Below are positions 17,180-25,282 of a stretch of DNA of 64,000 nucleotides, in pieces. The stretch is from NCBI GenBank assembly GCA_024638915.1, contig JAHEJJ010000008.1:21025-85024 (forward strand), written 5' to 3'. The notes beneath the pieces were generated by a model. The model was given only the letters and a program-made list of their open reading frames with translations. It was not told where the DNA came from and made no database searches. Positions within the stretch are counted from its first letter, which is position 1. Each line of letters starts with the position of its first letter. Both the position numbers and the translations under genes were made by a program. This DNA comes from Robiginitalea sp. (GTDB taxonomy: Bacteria > Bacteroidota > Bacteroidia > Flavobacteriales > Flavobacteriaceae).

Positions 17180-17950
17180 ATGCTAAAATCAAAAGGTCTC
17201 GAAGTTGGATATCGCACGCAGCGGGAAACGATTTCTGTATCGCGGAATATAAGTTTTGAGCTTTCTGAAGGGGAAATGGGCGCTATTGTTGGGGTTAATG
17301 GAATTGGAAAATCAACATTGTTACGGACGCTGGCCAGAGTTCAACAAGAGCTTTCAGGCAGCATCGAAGTCGCAGGTAAGACTATAGATAAATATCGCCA
17401 GAAAGATTGGGCCACAAAAGTCAGTGTGGTGCTTACCGAACCTCTGGCGGCTAAAAATCTGAGCGTCCAGCAACTTGTAGGACTCGGGCGCCATCCCTAT
17501 ACAAATTGGATAGGTATGCTATCCCATACCGATATCGCTAAAATTCAGGAAGCTATTGAGTTGATAGGTCTGGATGAATTGAAATACAAAAAGTGTCATG
17601 AACTCAGCGATGGTCAGCTGCAGAAGGTATTGATCGCCAGGGCCCTGGCCCAGGATACATCTGTTATCCTTCTCGATGAACCTACAACTCACCTTGATCT
17701 TTATCACAAAGTCCAGATACTAAAATTGCTGCAGGAAATCGCCCATAGGAAAAAGAAAACAATACTCTATACCACCCACGAGATCGATTTAGCGATTCAA
17801 CTCTGTGATAAGATCCTGATCATGGAAAAAAATCAAAACTCATTTGGTTCACCGGAAGCCTTGATAAAATCCGAACATTTTAATAGATTATTCCCAACAG
17901 ACACCATAAGATTCGACCCTGAAACCGCATCCTTCAAGATCCGTAAATAA
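17180..17950 (+). CDS. btuD: ABC transporter ATP-binding protein, BtuD/FecE family
   Basis: A 256-residue nucleotide-binding subunit that powers the importer. Walker A is GVNGIGKST (38-46), the signature is LSDGQ (142-146, Gly to Asp at the third position), and Walker B is VILLDEPTTHLDL (162-174), with the switch His in 'TTHEIDLA'. It starts 29 bp after the permease gene. Together with btuF and btuC it forms a complete ABC importer. Specificity is inferred from the locus. Confidence 0.92.
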   Translation: MLKSKGLEVGYRTQRETISVSRNISFELSEGEMGAIVGVNGIGKSTLLRTLARVQQELSGSIEVAGKTIDKYRQKDWATKVSVVLTEPLAAKNLSVQQLVGLGRHPYTNWIGMLSHTDIAKIQEAIELIGLDELKYKKCHELSDGQLQKVLIARALAQDTSVILLDEPTTHLDLYHKVQILKLLQEIAHRKKKTILYTTHEIDLAIQLCDKILIMEKNQNSFGSPEALIKSEHFNRLFPTDTIRFDPETASFKIRK

Positions 17951-18013
17951 TCCTGACACGGCGCTTGGATTTCTTACGAATCACTTATCTTTACTTTTAA
18001 CCGTGTCGATGAA

Positions 18014-19333
18014 ATGGATATAGGCATTACATATATTTTAATTGGGTTAGGATTTGTCTTAATTGGCTTTTTACTAGGTAGTTACGTATACAAACTAAAG
18101 CTACGCTCCGGGCAGGCTGTAGGTCTCGAGCAGGAGAAATATTTTAAGCAACAAGTTCATAACATAGAAAAACAACTGGAGAAGGAGAAGGAAGAAAAAG
18201 ACAGGTTGAGGACCGAAAAGGAACGACTCGGGCTGGTAAATAGTCGATATGAAGCAGACATGGAAAATCTGCGTCAAAAAAATGAGGATCAAAAGGAAGA
18301 AATTGAAAAAGTGCAGCAAAGACTCTCAAGGGAATTTGAAATCATGGCCAATAAAATCCTCGATGAGAAAAGCCAGAAATTCACCAAACAGAATAAAGAG
18401 AATTTAGAGAATATTCTAAACCCCCTGAAGGAGAAGATCAAAACCTTCGAGGATAAGGTCGAAAAAACACATAAGGAAAGTATAGATTATCACGCAGCCC
18501 TCCGGCAACAGATCTTCGGACTCAAGGAATTGAATGAACAAATGTCAAAGGAAGCGCTTAACCTCACCCGCGCATTAAAGGGCGACAGCAAAATACAGGG
18601 AAACTGGGGCGAGTTGGTCCTGGAGCGGGTTCTTGAGAAATCAGGTCTGGAAAAAGGACGGGAGTATAGTGTACAACAGAGCTTTGTAAACAGAGATGGA
18701 AGTCGGGTACTGCCCGATGTGATCATTAATCTGCCGGATGGTAAAAAGATGGTCATCGATTCCAAGGTCTCGCTTACAGATTATGAACGCTATATCAATG
18801 CAGAGGAAGAAGAAAGGGCAGCGCATTTAAAAAACCACCTGGTTTCGCTTAAAAAACATGTGGAACAACTCTCTTCCAAGAAATACGAAGATCTCTACGA
18901 AATGGAGAGTCCGGATTTTGTTTTGATGTTTATTCCTATAGAACCCGCATTTGCCATCGCCCTGAATAATGATAATAATCTATATAATAAAGCCTTCGAG
19001 CAAAATATCGTCATTGTAACACCAACCACTCTCCTGGCGACACTCAGGACCATCGACAGTATGTGGAGTAACGAAAAGCAGCAGCGCAATGCTATTGAGA
19101 TCGCCCGGCAGGCGGGAGCATTATACGACAAGTTCGAAGGCTTCATCACCGATCTTACCAAGGTAGGCACTAAGATGGATGCGGCCAAAGGTGAATACGA
19201 GGAGGCGATGAAAAAATTATATAAGGGCCATGGCAACCTTATCTCACGCGTTGAAAACCTCAAGAAAATGGGGGCCAAAGCTAAAAAATCCATGCCGGAA
19301 AACCTCATGAAAAGGGCTGGTGAAAACCATTGA
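18014..19333 (+). CDS. rmuC: DNA recombination protein RmuC
   Basis: A 439-residue protein with one N-terminal membrane helix (about 5-24), a long charged coiled coil (about 38-125) and the RmuC nuclease-like domain: 'KIQGNWGELVLERVLEKSGLEKGREYSVQ', 'VLPDVIINLPDGKKMVIDSKVSLTDYERY', 'IEPAFAIA'. RmuC proteins limit inversions and other rearrangements at short repeats, and the domain is related to the PD-(D/E)xK nucleases; the Asp and Lys of 'PDVI...IDSKV' fit that active site. It is followed 33 bp later by a small membrane protein on the same strand. Confidence 0.95.
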   Translation: MDIGITYILIGLGFVLIGFLLGSYVYKLKLRSGQAVGLEQEKYFKQQVHNIEKQLEKEKEEKDRLRTEKERLGLVNSRYEADMENLRQKNEDQKEEIEKVQQRLSREFEIMANKILDEKSQKFTKQNKENLENILNPLKEKIKTFEDKVEKTHKESIDYHAALRQQIFGLKELNEQMSKEALNLTRALKGDSKIQGNWGELVLERVLEKSGLEKGREYSVQQSFVNRDGSRVLPDVIINLPDGKKMVIDSKVSLTDYERYINAEEEERAAHLKNHLVSLKKHVEQLSSKKYEDLYEMESPDFVLMFIPIEPAFAIALNNDNNLYNKAFEQNIVIVTPTTLLATLRTIDSMWSNEKQQRNAIEIARQAGALYDKFEGFITDLTKVGTKMDAAKGEYEEAMKKLYKGHGNLISRVENLKKMGAKAKKSMPENLMKRAGENH

Positions 19334-19366
19334 CTAAATAAACAGTAAACGATTATAGGATATCTT

Positions 19367-19744
19367 ATGGGACGATGGTTTAAAAAATTCATATTGATAT
19401 TTTTAGGATTCGGAATACTTTTCCTGGTGGGCGGATACACTTTTATAAACTATGTCCCTTATAGTGAGGGCGTACGTTCCGGTGAGCTCATTAAATTCAG
19501 CAGGAAAGGGGTCTTGGTTAAAACATGGGAAGGTGAGATCAGCCAGGGTATATCAGGAGCGCAGATTTTTGCCTTTTCGGTTATGGACAAGGAAAAGGCA
19601 GTCATCGATAACCTGGTAGCGTATGAAGGGCAATATGTAAAACTCTATTATATTGAAAAATACCGGACATTTTTCTGGTGGGGCGACTCCAATTATTTCA
19701 TCACCAAAGTGGAACAAAATCAGTCGCCGCATATCAGAGAATAA
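19367..19744 (+). CDS. small single-pass membrane protein downstream of rmuC
   Basis: A 125-residue protein with one N-terminal membrane helix (about 8-26) and a soluble region of about 95 residues containing 'SGELIKFSRKGVLVKTWEGEI' and 'YIEKYRTFFWWGDSNYFI'. The sequence suggests a small all-beta extracytoplasmic domain. Similar proteins follow rmuC in other flavobacteria, and some entries misname them as 6-phosphogluconate dehydrogenase because of nearby gnd; nothing in this sequence supports such an activity. Function unknown. Confidence 0.8.
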   Translation: MGRWFKKFILIFLGFGILFLVGGYTFINYVPYSEGVRSGELIKFSRKGVLVKTWEGEISQGISGAQIFAFSVMDKEKAVIDNLVAYEGQYVKLYYIEKYRTFFWWGDSNYFITKVEQNQSPHIRE

Positions 19745-19751
19745 AGTGCTT

Positions 19752-20474
19752 TTAGCGCGCCGATTCGAGTTGGACGGCGGCTTCACGATCCAGGAACCAA
19801 CTTAAATTTCCCGATTCCGGAGCTACCAAAGCCGCTGGATAACTATTATAAGATCCCTCTTCCCTTACGATCTCCCTTAATTTTTCAGCCTTGGCTTGGC
19901 CTGTAACCAGGAAGACTACCCTGGCGGCATTATTGATAATCTTTCCTGTTAAAGTAATTCTCTCCTGTCCTGTTTCCGGGTGTTGTGCCACTTCACAAAT
20001 CTTTTCTGAATTCCACAATTCGATCTGATGCGGAAAAATGGAAGCGGTATGACCGTCATCTCCCATACCGAGGATCAGCAAATCGAAATGAGGCACATCA
20101 TTCTTTAAGGGAATATTCTCTTGCAATATTTTAGCATATGCAAGAGCTTCATCCCCTGGTATATTTTCTCCTTTGATCCGATGGACATTGGTTTCTGGAA
20201 TATCGACCTTAGACAATAGAAAATCTCGGGTCATCTTATAGTTGCTCTGCTCGTCAGAGGGGGGAACACAGCGTTCGTCGCCCCAGTAGAAATGTACTTT
20301 TCCCCAGTCAACTTTTGAACTGTACCGGGCTGCAAGGGCCTCAAAGACGATCCTGGGCGTGCTTCCGCCCGAAAGTGCCACATGGACTTCAACTTTCTCC
20401 TCAGTAAAATTGCAGAAAAACTCGGCAAACCGATCCGCTAACCGCTGCTTGGTATTATAGATTTTAAGTATCAC
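19752..20474 (-). CDS. pgl: 6-phosphogluconolactonase
   Basis: A 240-residue enzyme of the DevB/SOL family, hydrolysing 6-phosphogluconolactone to 6-phosphogluconate. Motifs are 'VALSGGSTPRIVFEAL' near the N-terminus, 'HFYWGDERCVPPSDEQSNY' in the middle and 'LLILGMGDDGHTASIFP', matching the phosphate- and lactone-binding loops. It follows zwf by 12 bp on the same strand, so steps one and two of the oxidative pentose phosphate pathway are co-expressed. The length is typical for the family. Confidence 0.95.
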   Translation of the reverse strand: MILKIYNTKQRLADRFAEFFCNFTEEKVEVHVALSGGSTPRIVFEALAARYSSKVDWGKVHFYWGDERCVPPSDEQSNYKMTRDFLLSKVDIPETNVHRIKGENIPGDEALAYAKILQENIPLKNDVPHFDLLILGMGDDGHTASIFPHQIELWNSEKICEVAQHPETGQERITLTGKIINNAARVVFLVTGQAKAEKLREIVREEGSYNSYPAALVAPESGNLSWFLDREAAVQLESAR

Positions 20475-20486
20475 ATTTTAGGCGAT

Positions 20487-22019
20487 TTAACATATTACAC
20501 AGAACCCCGGATCATCAGCCAGGTTTTCGCCAGGATTCCTCCAGGAATACGAACCGTCAAAAAGATCTCCGGAATTAAGGGGCCCCCAAACCCCGGCTGA
20601 ATATCCATACATACGGACGTCCCGTCCATTATTCCAATAATCAAGGATAGGGTCGACGAATTCCCAGGCTGCTTCTACCTCATCTGCCCTGGCATAAAGC
20701 GTTGCATCGCCCTGCATGGCGTCGAGTAAGAGCCGCTCATAAGCAGACATCACATTTGTTTCGACAAGGCTCGAATAATAGAAGTCGAGGTTGGCCCGTT
20801 CCACCTTGAATCCCTGCCCGGGTACCTTAACCCCGAATTTCAGTAATATACCTTCATCGGGTTGGATCCTTATGATCAGTTTATTGTCCTTTTCACTCAC
20901 ACCCGCACTGGAAAAGATATGATGATGGGGTCCTTTAAAATGGATCACCACTTCTGTTACTTTGGTGGGCATGCGTTTAGCTGTACGAACGAAGAAGGGC
21001 ACATCTTTCCAGCGCCAGTTGTCCACATAAAATTTTATGGCTGCATAAGTCTCTGTGGTCGATTCTGGATCAACACCTTGTTCTTCACGATATCCTTTTA
21101 TGGTCTGTCCGTTTAAGTTGGATGCGACATACTGGGCACGAATGGTATTTTCAAAAAGGACTTTCTCATCGTTCATAATCCGCAACGATTTAAGTGCTTT
21201 TACCTTTTCGTTCCGTATTTCTTCAGGCTGATCGCTAATGGGGGGTTCCATTACCACAAGGGATACAATTTGCATCAGGTGGTTTTGAAACATATCACGA
21301 AGCGCACCCGACTTATCATAGTATCCCCCTCTTTTTTCAACGCCTACTTGTTCGGCATTCGTAATCTCTACATGGTGGATAAAGTGCCTGTTCCAAAGCG
21401 GTTCGAAAATACTGTTTGCAAACCGTGTTACCAGAAGGTTCTGTACGGTCTCCTTTCCCAGGTAATGATCGATCCTGAATATCTGAGATTCCTTAAAATA
21501 CCTTTGAAGTCCTCTGTTGAGTTCCTGAGCTGACTTCAGATCATAACCAAATGGTTTTTCTACAATCAGCCTTCTCCATCCTTCAGAATCATCGGAAAGG
21601 GATTGTTCTGCCAGATTTTTAGCGATGATTTCGTAGATATTAGGAGGTGTGGAAAGATAAAAAATATAATTACCCTGAGTTCCCAGATCCCTATTTAGAC
21701 TTTCGATCCGTTCCTTTAAACCGCCGTAATGTTCGGCATAATCTCCCCCGATATCCTGGTAGTATAACAAATTGGAAAACTCCCTCAGACGTTTCTTATC
21801 TCCATTTTCCAACCGATCTTTCAAATACGGGCTTTTCGTAACTACTTTTTCCCGAAAATCCTCATCGCTAAGTTCACTCCGACTGGTGCCGAGAATTGCA
21901 AAATTTTCCGGTAGAAAATCTCCCAAATATAGATCGTATAAGGCCGGGATCAATTTGCGGGCCGTTAAATCACCTGAGGCCCCGAAAATAATCAGCATTT
22001 GGTTTTCCGTTCTATTCAT
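20487..22019 (-). CDS. zwf: glucose-6-phosphate 1-dehydrogenase
   Basis: A 510-residue enzyme that oxidises glucose-6-phosphate to the lactone with NAD(P). The coenzyme fingerprint GASGDLT is at 13-19, the substrate motif is RIDHYLGKE and the second half has the usual 'YASNLNGQTIKGYREEQGV' region. The ATG at 22019 starts directly before the Rossmann strand. It is the first gene of a zwf-pgl unit and is divergent from gnd across a 182-bp spacer, giving a compact oxidative pentose phosphate locus. Cofactor preference cannot be read confidently. Confidence 0.97.
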   Translation of the reverse strand: MNRTENQMLIIFGASGDLTARKLIPALYDLYLGDFLPENFAILGTSRSELSDEDFREKVVTKSPYLKDRLENGDKKRLREFSNLLYYQDIGGDYAEHYGGLKERIESLNRDLGTQGNYIFYLSTPPNIYEIIAKNLAEQSLSDDSEGWRRLIVEKPFGYDLKSAQELNRGLQRYFKESQIFRIDHYLGKETVQNLLVTRFANSIFEPLWNRHFIHHVEITNAEQVGVEKRGGYYDKSGALRDMFQNHLMQIVSLVVMEPPISDQPEEIRNEKVKALKSLRIMNDEKVLFENTIRAQYVASNLNGQTIKGYREEQGVDPESTTETYAAIKFYVDNWRWKDVPFFVRTAKRMPTKVTEVVIHFKGPHHHIFSSAGVSEKDNKLIIRIQPDEGILLKFGVKVPGQGFKVERANLDFYYSSLVETNVMSAYERLLLDAMQGDATLYARADEVEAAWEFVDPILDYWNNGRDVRMYGYSAGVWGPLNSGDLFDGSYSWRNPGENLADDPGFCVIC

Positions 22020-22100
22020 TTTCCAGCTATTAAATCCACGGGTATTTTGCCCTATTAGTTTGAAGGAATGAATGTAAAATAGGGTTACAATTTTTTCACT

Positions 22101-22108
22101 TACATTTG
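22101..22108 (+). promoter_or_regulatory. -7 element upstream of gnd
   Basis: TACATTTG matches TAnnTTTG, 93 bp before the gnd ATG. If used it gives a leader of about 85 bases. No good -33 box is seen, so confidence is modest. Confidence 0.35.
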
Positions 22109-22201
22109 AATTGATCCCTAAGAACGAATATAGAATTTATTCTTGTATTCTCGGGCTGAGCGCGAGAAGCAAGTTATAGGCGAACGATAAAATTCTTATC
22201 T

Positions 22202-23611
22202 ATGAAAGAATCCTATTATGATTTTGGTCTGGTGGGCCTGGGGGTCATGGGCCGAAACTTTATACTCAATGTAGCTGATAAAGGTTTCAAGGCCTGTGGC
22301 TATGATCTCGATCCCGAACAGGTGAAGGCTCTGGTGAGTGAAGGAGGAGATCTCTCCAGGGTAAATGCGACTGATGATATTGTCAAATTTGTGACTTCCC
22401 TACAAAAGCCACGAAAGATCATGTTGCTCGTACCGGCTGGTAAAATTGTCGATTCTGTTATAGAAAGCCTAGTACCCCATCTGGCCAAAAATGATATAAT
22501 TATTGACGGTGGTAACTCTTATTTTACCGATACAGACCGAAGAGAGTCGTATTTGAGCTCAGAGGGGATCCATTTTTTTGGTGCCGGTGTTTCCGGCGGA
22601 GCGAAAGGCGCCCGGATCGGGCCAAGTATCATGCCGGGAGGATCACAATCTGCCTATAAAGAAGTTAAGGCGATTTTCGAAGCGGTAGCGGCCGATTTCG
22701 AGGGAGAGCCCTGTGTGGCATACCTCGGGCCAAAATCTGCCGGTAATTATGTCAAAATGGTCCATAACGGGATCGAATATGGACTGATGCAACTAACCTC
22801 TGAGATTTATGATATTCTAAAAAGAGCAGCTGGTCTGAATAATGATGAGTTGCACCAATTATATGCCGATTGGAATCGGGGACGTCTTCAATCCTTTCTG
22901 GTGGAGATATCCTCTGAAATTTTTACAAAAAAAGAAGATGGTGATTCCGAGCCACTGATCGATCTTATCCTTGATAAGGCCAAACAAAAGGGCACCGGAA
23001 AGTGGACTTCGCAAAATGCTATGGATCTGGGAATTCCTGTACCAACGATCGATGTTTCGGTTAGTATGCGAGAGATCTCTGCCTTGAAGGAAGACCGGAT
23101 GGCCGCCGAAAAGCTCTTTCCAAAAAAAGCACCGACTCCGATAAAAAAAGAAAAACTAAGCCAACTGGCCGAGGAGGCATTGTATTTTTCATTTATAATC
23201 ACTTATGCCCAGGGAATGCATCAGTTATCTGAAGCCTCAAAGGAATATGGCTATGAATTAGATCTGGCGACTATTGCAAAAATCTGGAGAGCGGGTTGCA
23301 TCATCCGCGCAGCCTTACTGGAAGACATTGCCCAAGCTTACCAGGAAGAAAAGACGCTGGAAAATCTATTGCTGGCAGCTTCTTTTGCAAATAAAATTAA
23401 ATCAACTGTAGGATCAGCACGCGAACTGGTATCCTATGCCGTTACCAATGGAATCCCACTACCTGGATTGTCTAATTGTCTGGCGTATTTTGATGCGTAT
23501 TCATCAGGACGTTTACCGCTAAACCTGATCCAGGCTCAAAGAGATTACTTTGGTTCCCATACTTATGAGCGTCTGGATAAGGAAGGTAGCTTCCACACTG
23601 AATGGGAATAA
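22202..23611 (+). CDS. gnd: 6-phosphogluconate dehydrogenase, decarboxylating
   Basis: A 469-residue enzyme that oxidatively decarboxylates 6-phosphogluconate to ribulose-5-phosphate and NADPH. It shows the N-terminal GLGVMGRN nucleotide fold, 'DGGNSYFTDTDRRE', the substrate motif 'GVSGGAKGARIGPSIMPGG' and the catalytic Lys in 'KMVHNGIEYGLMQ'. The length fits the long, dimeric class (E. coli 468). Adjacent and divergent to zwf-pgl, it completes the oxidative branch within 3.9 kb. It ends 17 bp before the convergent DUF5777 gene. Confidence 0.97.
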   Translation: MKESYYDFGLVGLGVMGRNFILNVADKGFKACGYDLDPEQVKALVSEGGDLSRVNATDDIVKFVTSLQKPRKIMLLVPAGKIVDSVIESLVPHLAKNDIIIDGGNSYFTDTDRRESYLSSEGIHFFGAGVSGGAKGARIGPSIMPGGSQSAYKEVKAIFEAVAADFEGEPCVAYLGPKSAGNYVKMVHNGIEYGLMQLTSEIYDILKRAAGLNNDELHQLYADWNRGRLQSFLVEISSEIFTKKEDGDSEPLIDLILDKAKQKGTGKWTSQNAMDLGIPVPTIDVSVSMREISALKEDRMAAEKLFPKKAPTPIKKEKLSQLAEEALYFSFIITYAQGMHQLSEASKEYGYELDLATIAKIWRAGCIIRAALLEDIAQAYQEEKTLENLLLAASFANKIKSTVGSARELVSYAVTNGIPLPGLSNCLAYFDAYSSGRLPLNLIQAQRDYFGSHTYERLDKEGSFHTEWE

Positions 23612-23628
23612 TATTTGGCTTAAACCAT

Positions 23629-24486
23629 CTAGAAATTAAATACCCTGCTCAGGTTAAACCCAAAGTAAATATCACCTTTGCTCCAATCCCCTACAGCATT
23701 GCCCAGAAATCCACTTTCGAATGTCGGTTGTGCGTTGGTAAAATGCAATTGGAAAACATGGCCGCCGGTTTCTATATCAACTCCTATGGAAAGCGGATTC
23801 ACAAAGGGCGATCCATCTGCACGGTTCAGGTGCCAGCCATAATCCACATTTATGCTCCACCGCTTACCCACTTTGTAACGGCCGCCAATACCCAGCGCAT
23901 ATTGATTATTATCCTGCGGCTCATAATCCACATATCCTTCATAAAAATAAGTGGGCATTAGTTCAACAGATAGTCGTTCCGATACTTTTCTGGATATCAG
24001 CAATTGTTGGGTAAATGAAATCCTGTCGCTAAAGTCGACCGGGCGCAAAATCAATGCTTCTTCCAGCAGGGTATTCACAGCGGCCTGACTATAGCCGACA
24101 ATCGTTATCGGAAATCTCTCTTGTTGACTTGCTAAACGATACTTCCCATTCATTTCATAGGTCTTATTAAAGGAGTGCCTGGAGATACTCAGATTGAAAC
24201 CATCGGTAAATCCATAGATAAACTGGATTCGTGTATTGGCGAAATCCAGTCCGAAAAAGTCGTCAATACCATTTTTTATGCTTCCAAAACGGTGGGAGAT
24301 TACGAAGTAGAACTCTCGTTTGTTAATCAATTTTGTGGATTCAAAATTGACTATTTTAAGGCCTTTGAACGCCGCATCGGCCAATTTTGTGCTGTCTTCC
24401 TTGTCGATCTCATCGAGCAGATCGTCCTGTGCAATAGATAGGGAGAAAGATAAAAGGCATAGCAGCAGCCATATTATATGTTTCAT
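23629..24486 (-). CDS. DUF5777 family outer-membrane beta-barrel protein
   Basis: A 285-residue protein with a signal peptide (MKHIIWLLLCLLSFSLSIAQ) and a beta-rich body in the DUF5777 pattern: 'STKLINKREFYFVISHRFGSIKNGIDDFFGLDFANTRIQFIYGFTDGFNLSISR' and 'YALGIGGRYKVGKRWSINVDYGWHLN', ending in aromatic 'RVFNF' as outer-membrane barrels do. The family has no established function; in Bacteroidota it recurs beside YceI proteins and cytochrome-like proteins. Here the yceI-like gene is divergent across a 203-bp spacer, which fits a shared role in lipid, isoprenoid or redox handling (inference). Confidence 0.87.
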   Translation of the reverse strand: MKHIIWLLLCLLSFSLSIAQDDLLDEIDKEDSTKLADAAFKGLKIVNFESTKLINKREFYFVISHRFGSIKNGIDDFFGLDFANTRIQFIYGFTDGFNLSISRHSFNKTYEMNGKYRLASQQERFPITIVGYSQAAVNTLLEEALILRPVDFSDRISFTQQLLISRKVSERLSVELMPTYFYEGYVDYEPQDNNQYALGIGGRYKVGKRWSINVDYGWHLNRADGSPFVNPLSIGVDIETGGHVFQLHFTNAQPTFESGFLGNAVGDWSKGDIYFGFNLSRVFNF

Positions 24487-24689
24487 AACGGAATTACTTT
24501 GGTAAAATAGATCATGGCAGTTAGAATAATAAACTTACAAATAAAAAAATTTACCCTCGCCTTGCCATTTTTATCTTTATGACAGCCGTTATGGACCTGA
24601 TGAAATATGCTGCTTTAGGGAAAGATTTTTATACTTTTTCCGTTTGGAATAGTAATTGAGACTATTGGAGTTGTCGTTATAGAAGATTC

Positions 24690-25238
24690 ATGAAAAGCTT
24701 TTTGCCAATTTTACTGACCTTATGCCTGTCTGTGGGTATCTGTCATGCGCAAAACCGTTATAAGACCACCATGGGTCAGGTAAATATCAATGCCTCTACC
24801 CCATTGGAAGACATCGACGCCCTGAATACTACCGCCAATGCCATACTAGATCCTGCAACAGGAAATTTTGCGGTTGTCTTACTGGTTAAGGAATTTGAAT
24901 TCGATCGGAAACTGATGCAGGAGCATTTTAATGAAAACTACATGGAGTCAGACAAATATCCCAAAGCGATCTTTAGTGGTACGCTGCAGGACTTCGAACC
25001 GGACTTTATGGATAATTTACCGGCAGATTATGATCTGAATGGCAAGCTTACCATACATGGCATCACCAGGCCTCTAAAGACTATTGTACGACTATCCCGT
25101 AAAGAAAATCTATTGATACTGGAGTCGGAATTCATGGTAGCATCAGAGGACCATGGCATTGAGGTACCAAGGCTCGTATTTAAAAAAATAGCCCGGGAGG
25201 TGCAGGTACGAGCGAGTCTTGAACTCTTCGCTCAATAA
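24690..25238 (+). CDS. YceI family lipocalin-like secreted protein
   Basis: A 182-residue protein with a signal peptide (cleavage after about residue 21, ...CHAQ) and a YceI domain: 'VNINASTPLEDIDALNTT', 'VLLVKEFEFDRKLMQEHFNENYMESDKYPKAIFSG', 'GKLTIHGITRPLKTIV'. YceI proteins are eight-stranded barrels that bind polyisoprenoids or other long lipids in the periplasm. The divergent DUF5777 gene is a recurrent neighbour. The length is typical. The ligand is unknown. Confidence 0.93.
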   Translation: MKSFLPILLTLCLSVGICHAQNRYKTTMGQVNINASTPLEDIDALNTTANAILDPATGNFAVVLLVKEFEFDRKLMQEHFNENYMESDKYPKAIFSGTLQDFEPDFMDNLPADYDLNGKLTIHGITRPLKTIVRLSRKENLLILESEFMVASEDHGIEVPRLVFKKIAREVQVRASLELFAQ

Positions 25239-25282
25239 TCCGGGTCATAACGCTGGTTGAACAACCTAAATCAGTCTACCAC

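Noticed and set aside
17955..18007. Inverted repeat GACACGG/CCGTGTC between btuD and rmuC
   Set aside because: Seven base pairs with a loop of about 39 bases and no T tract; too weak to call a terminator or operator.
18895..19440. Minus-strand open frame opposite the rmuC 3' end
   Set aside because: Antisense to the RmuC domain and the next gene; no domain recognised.
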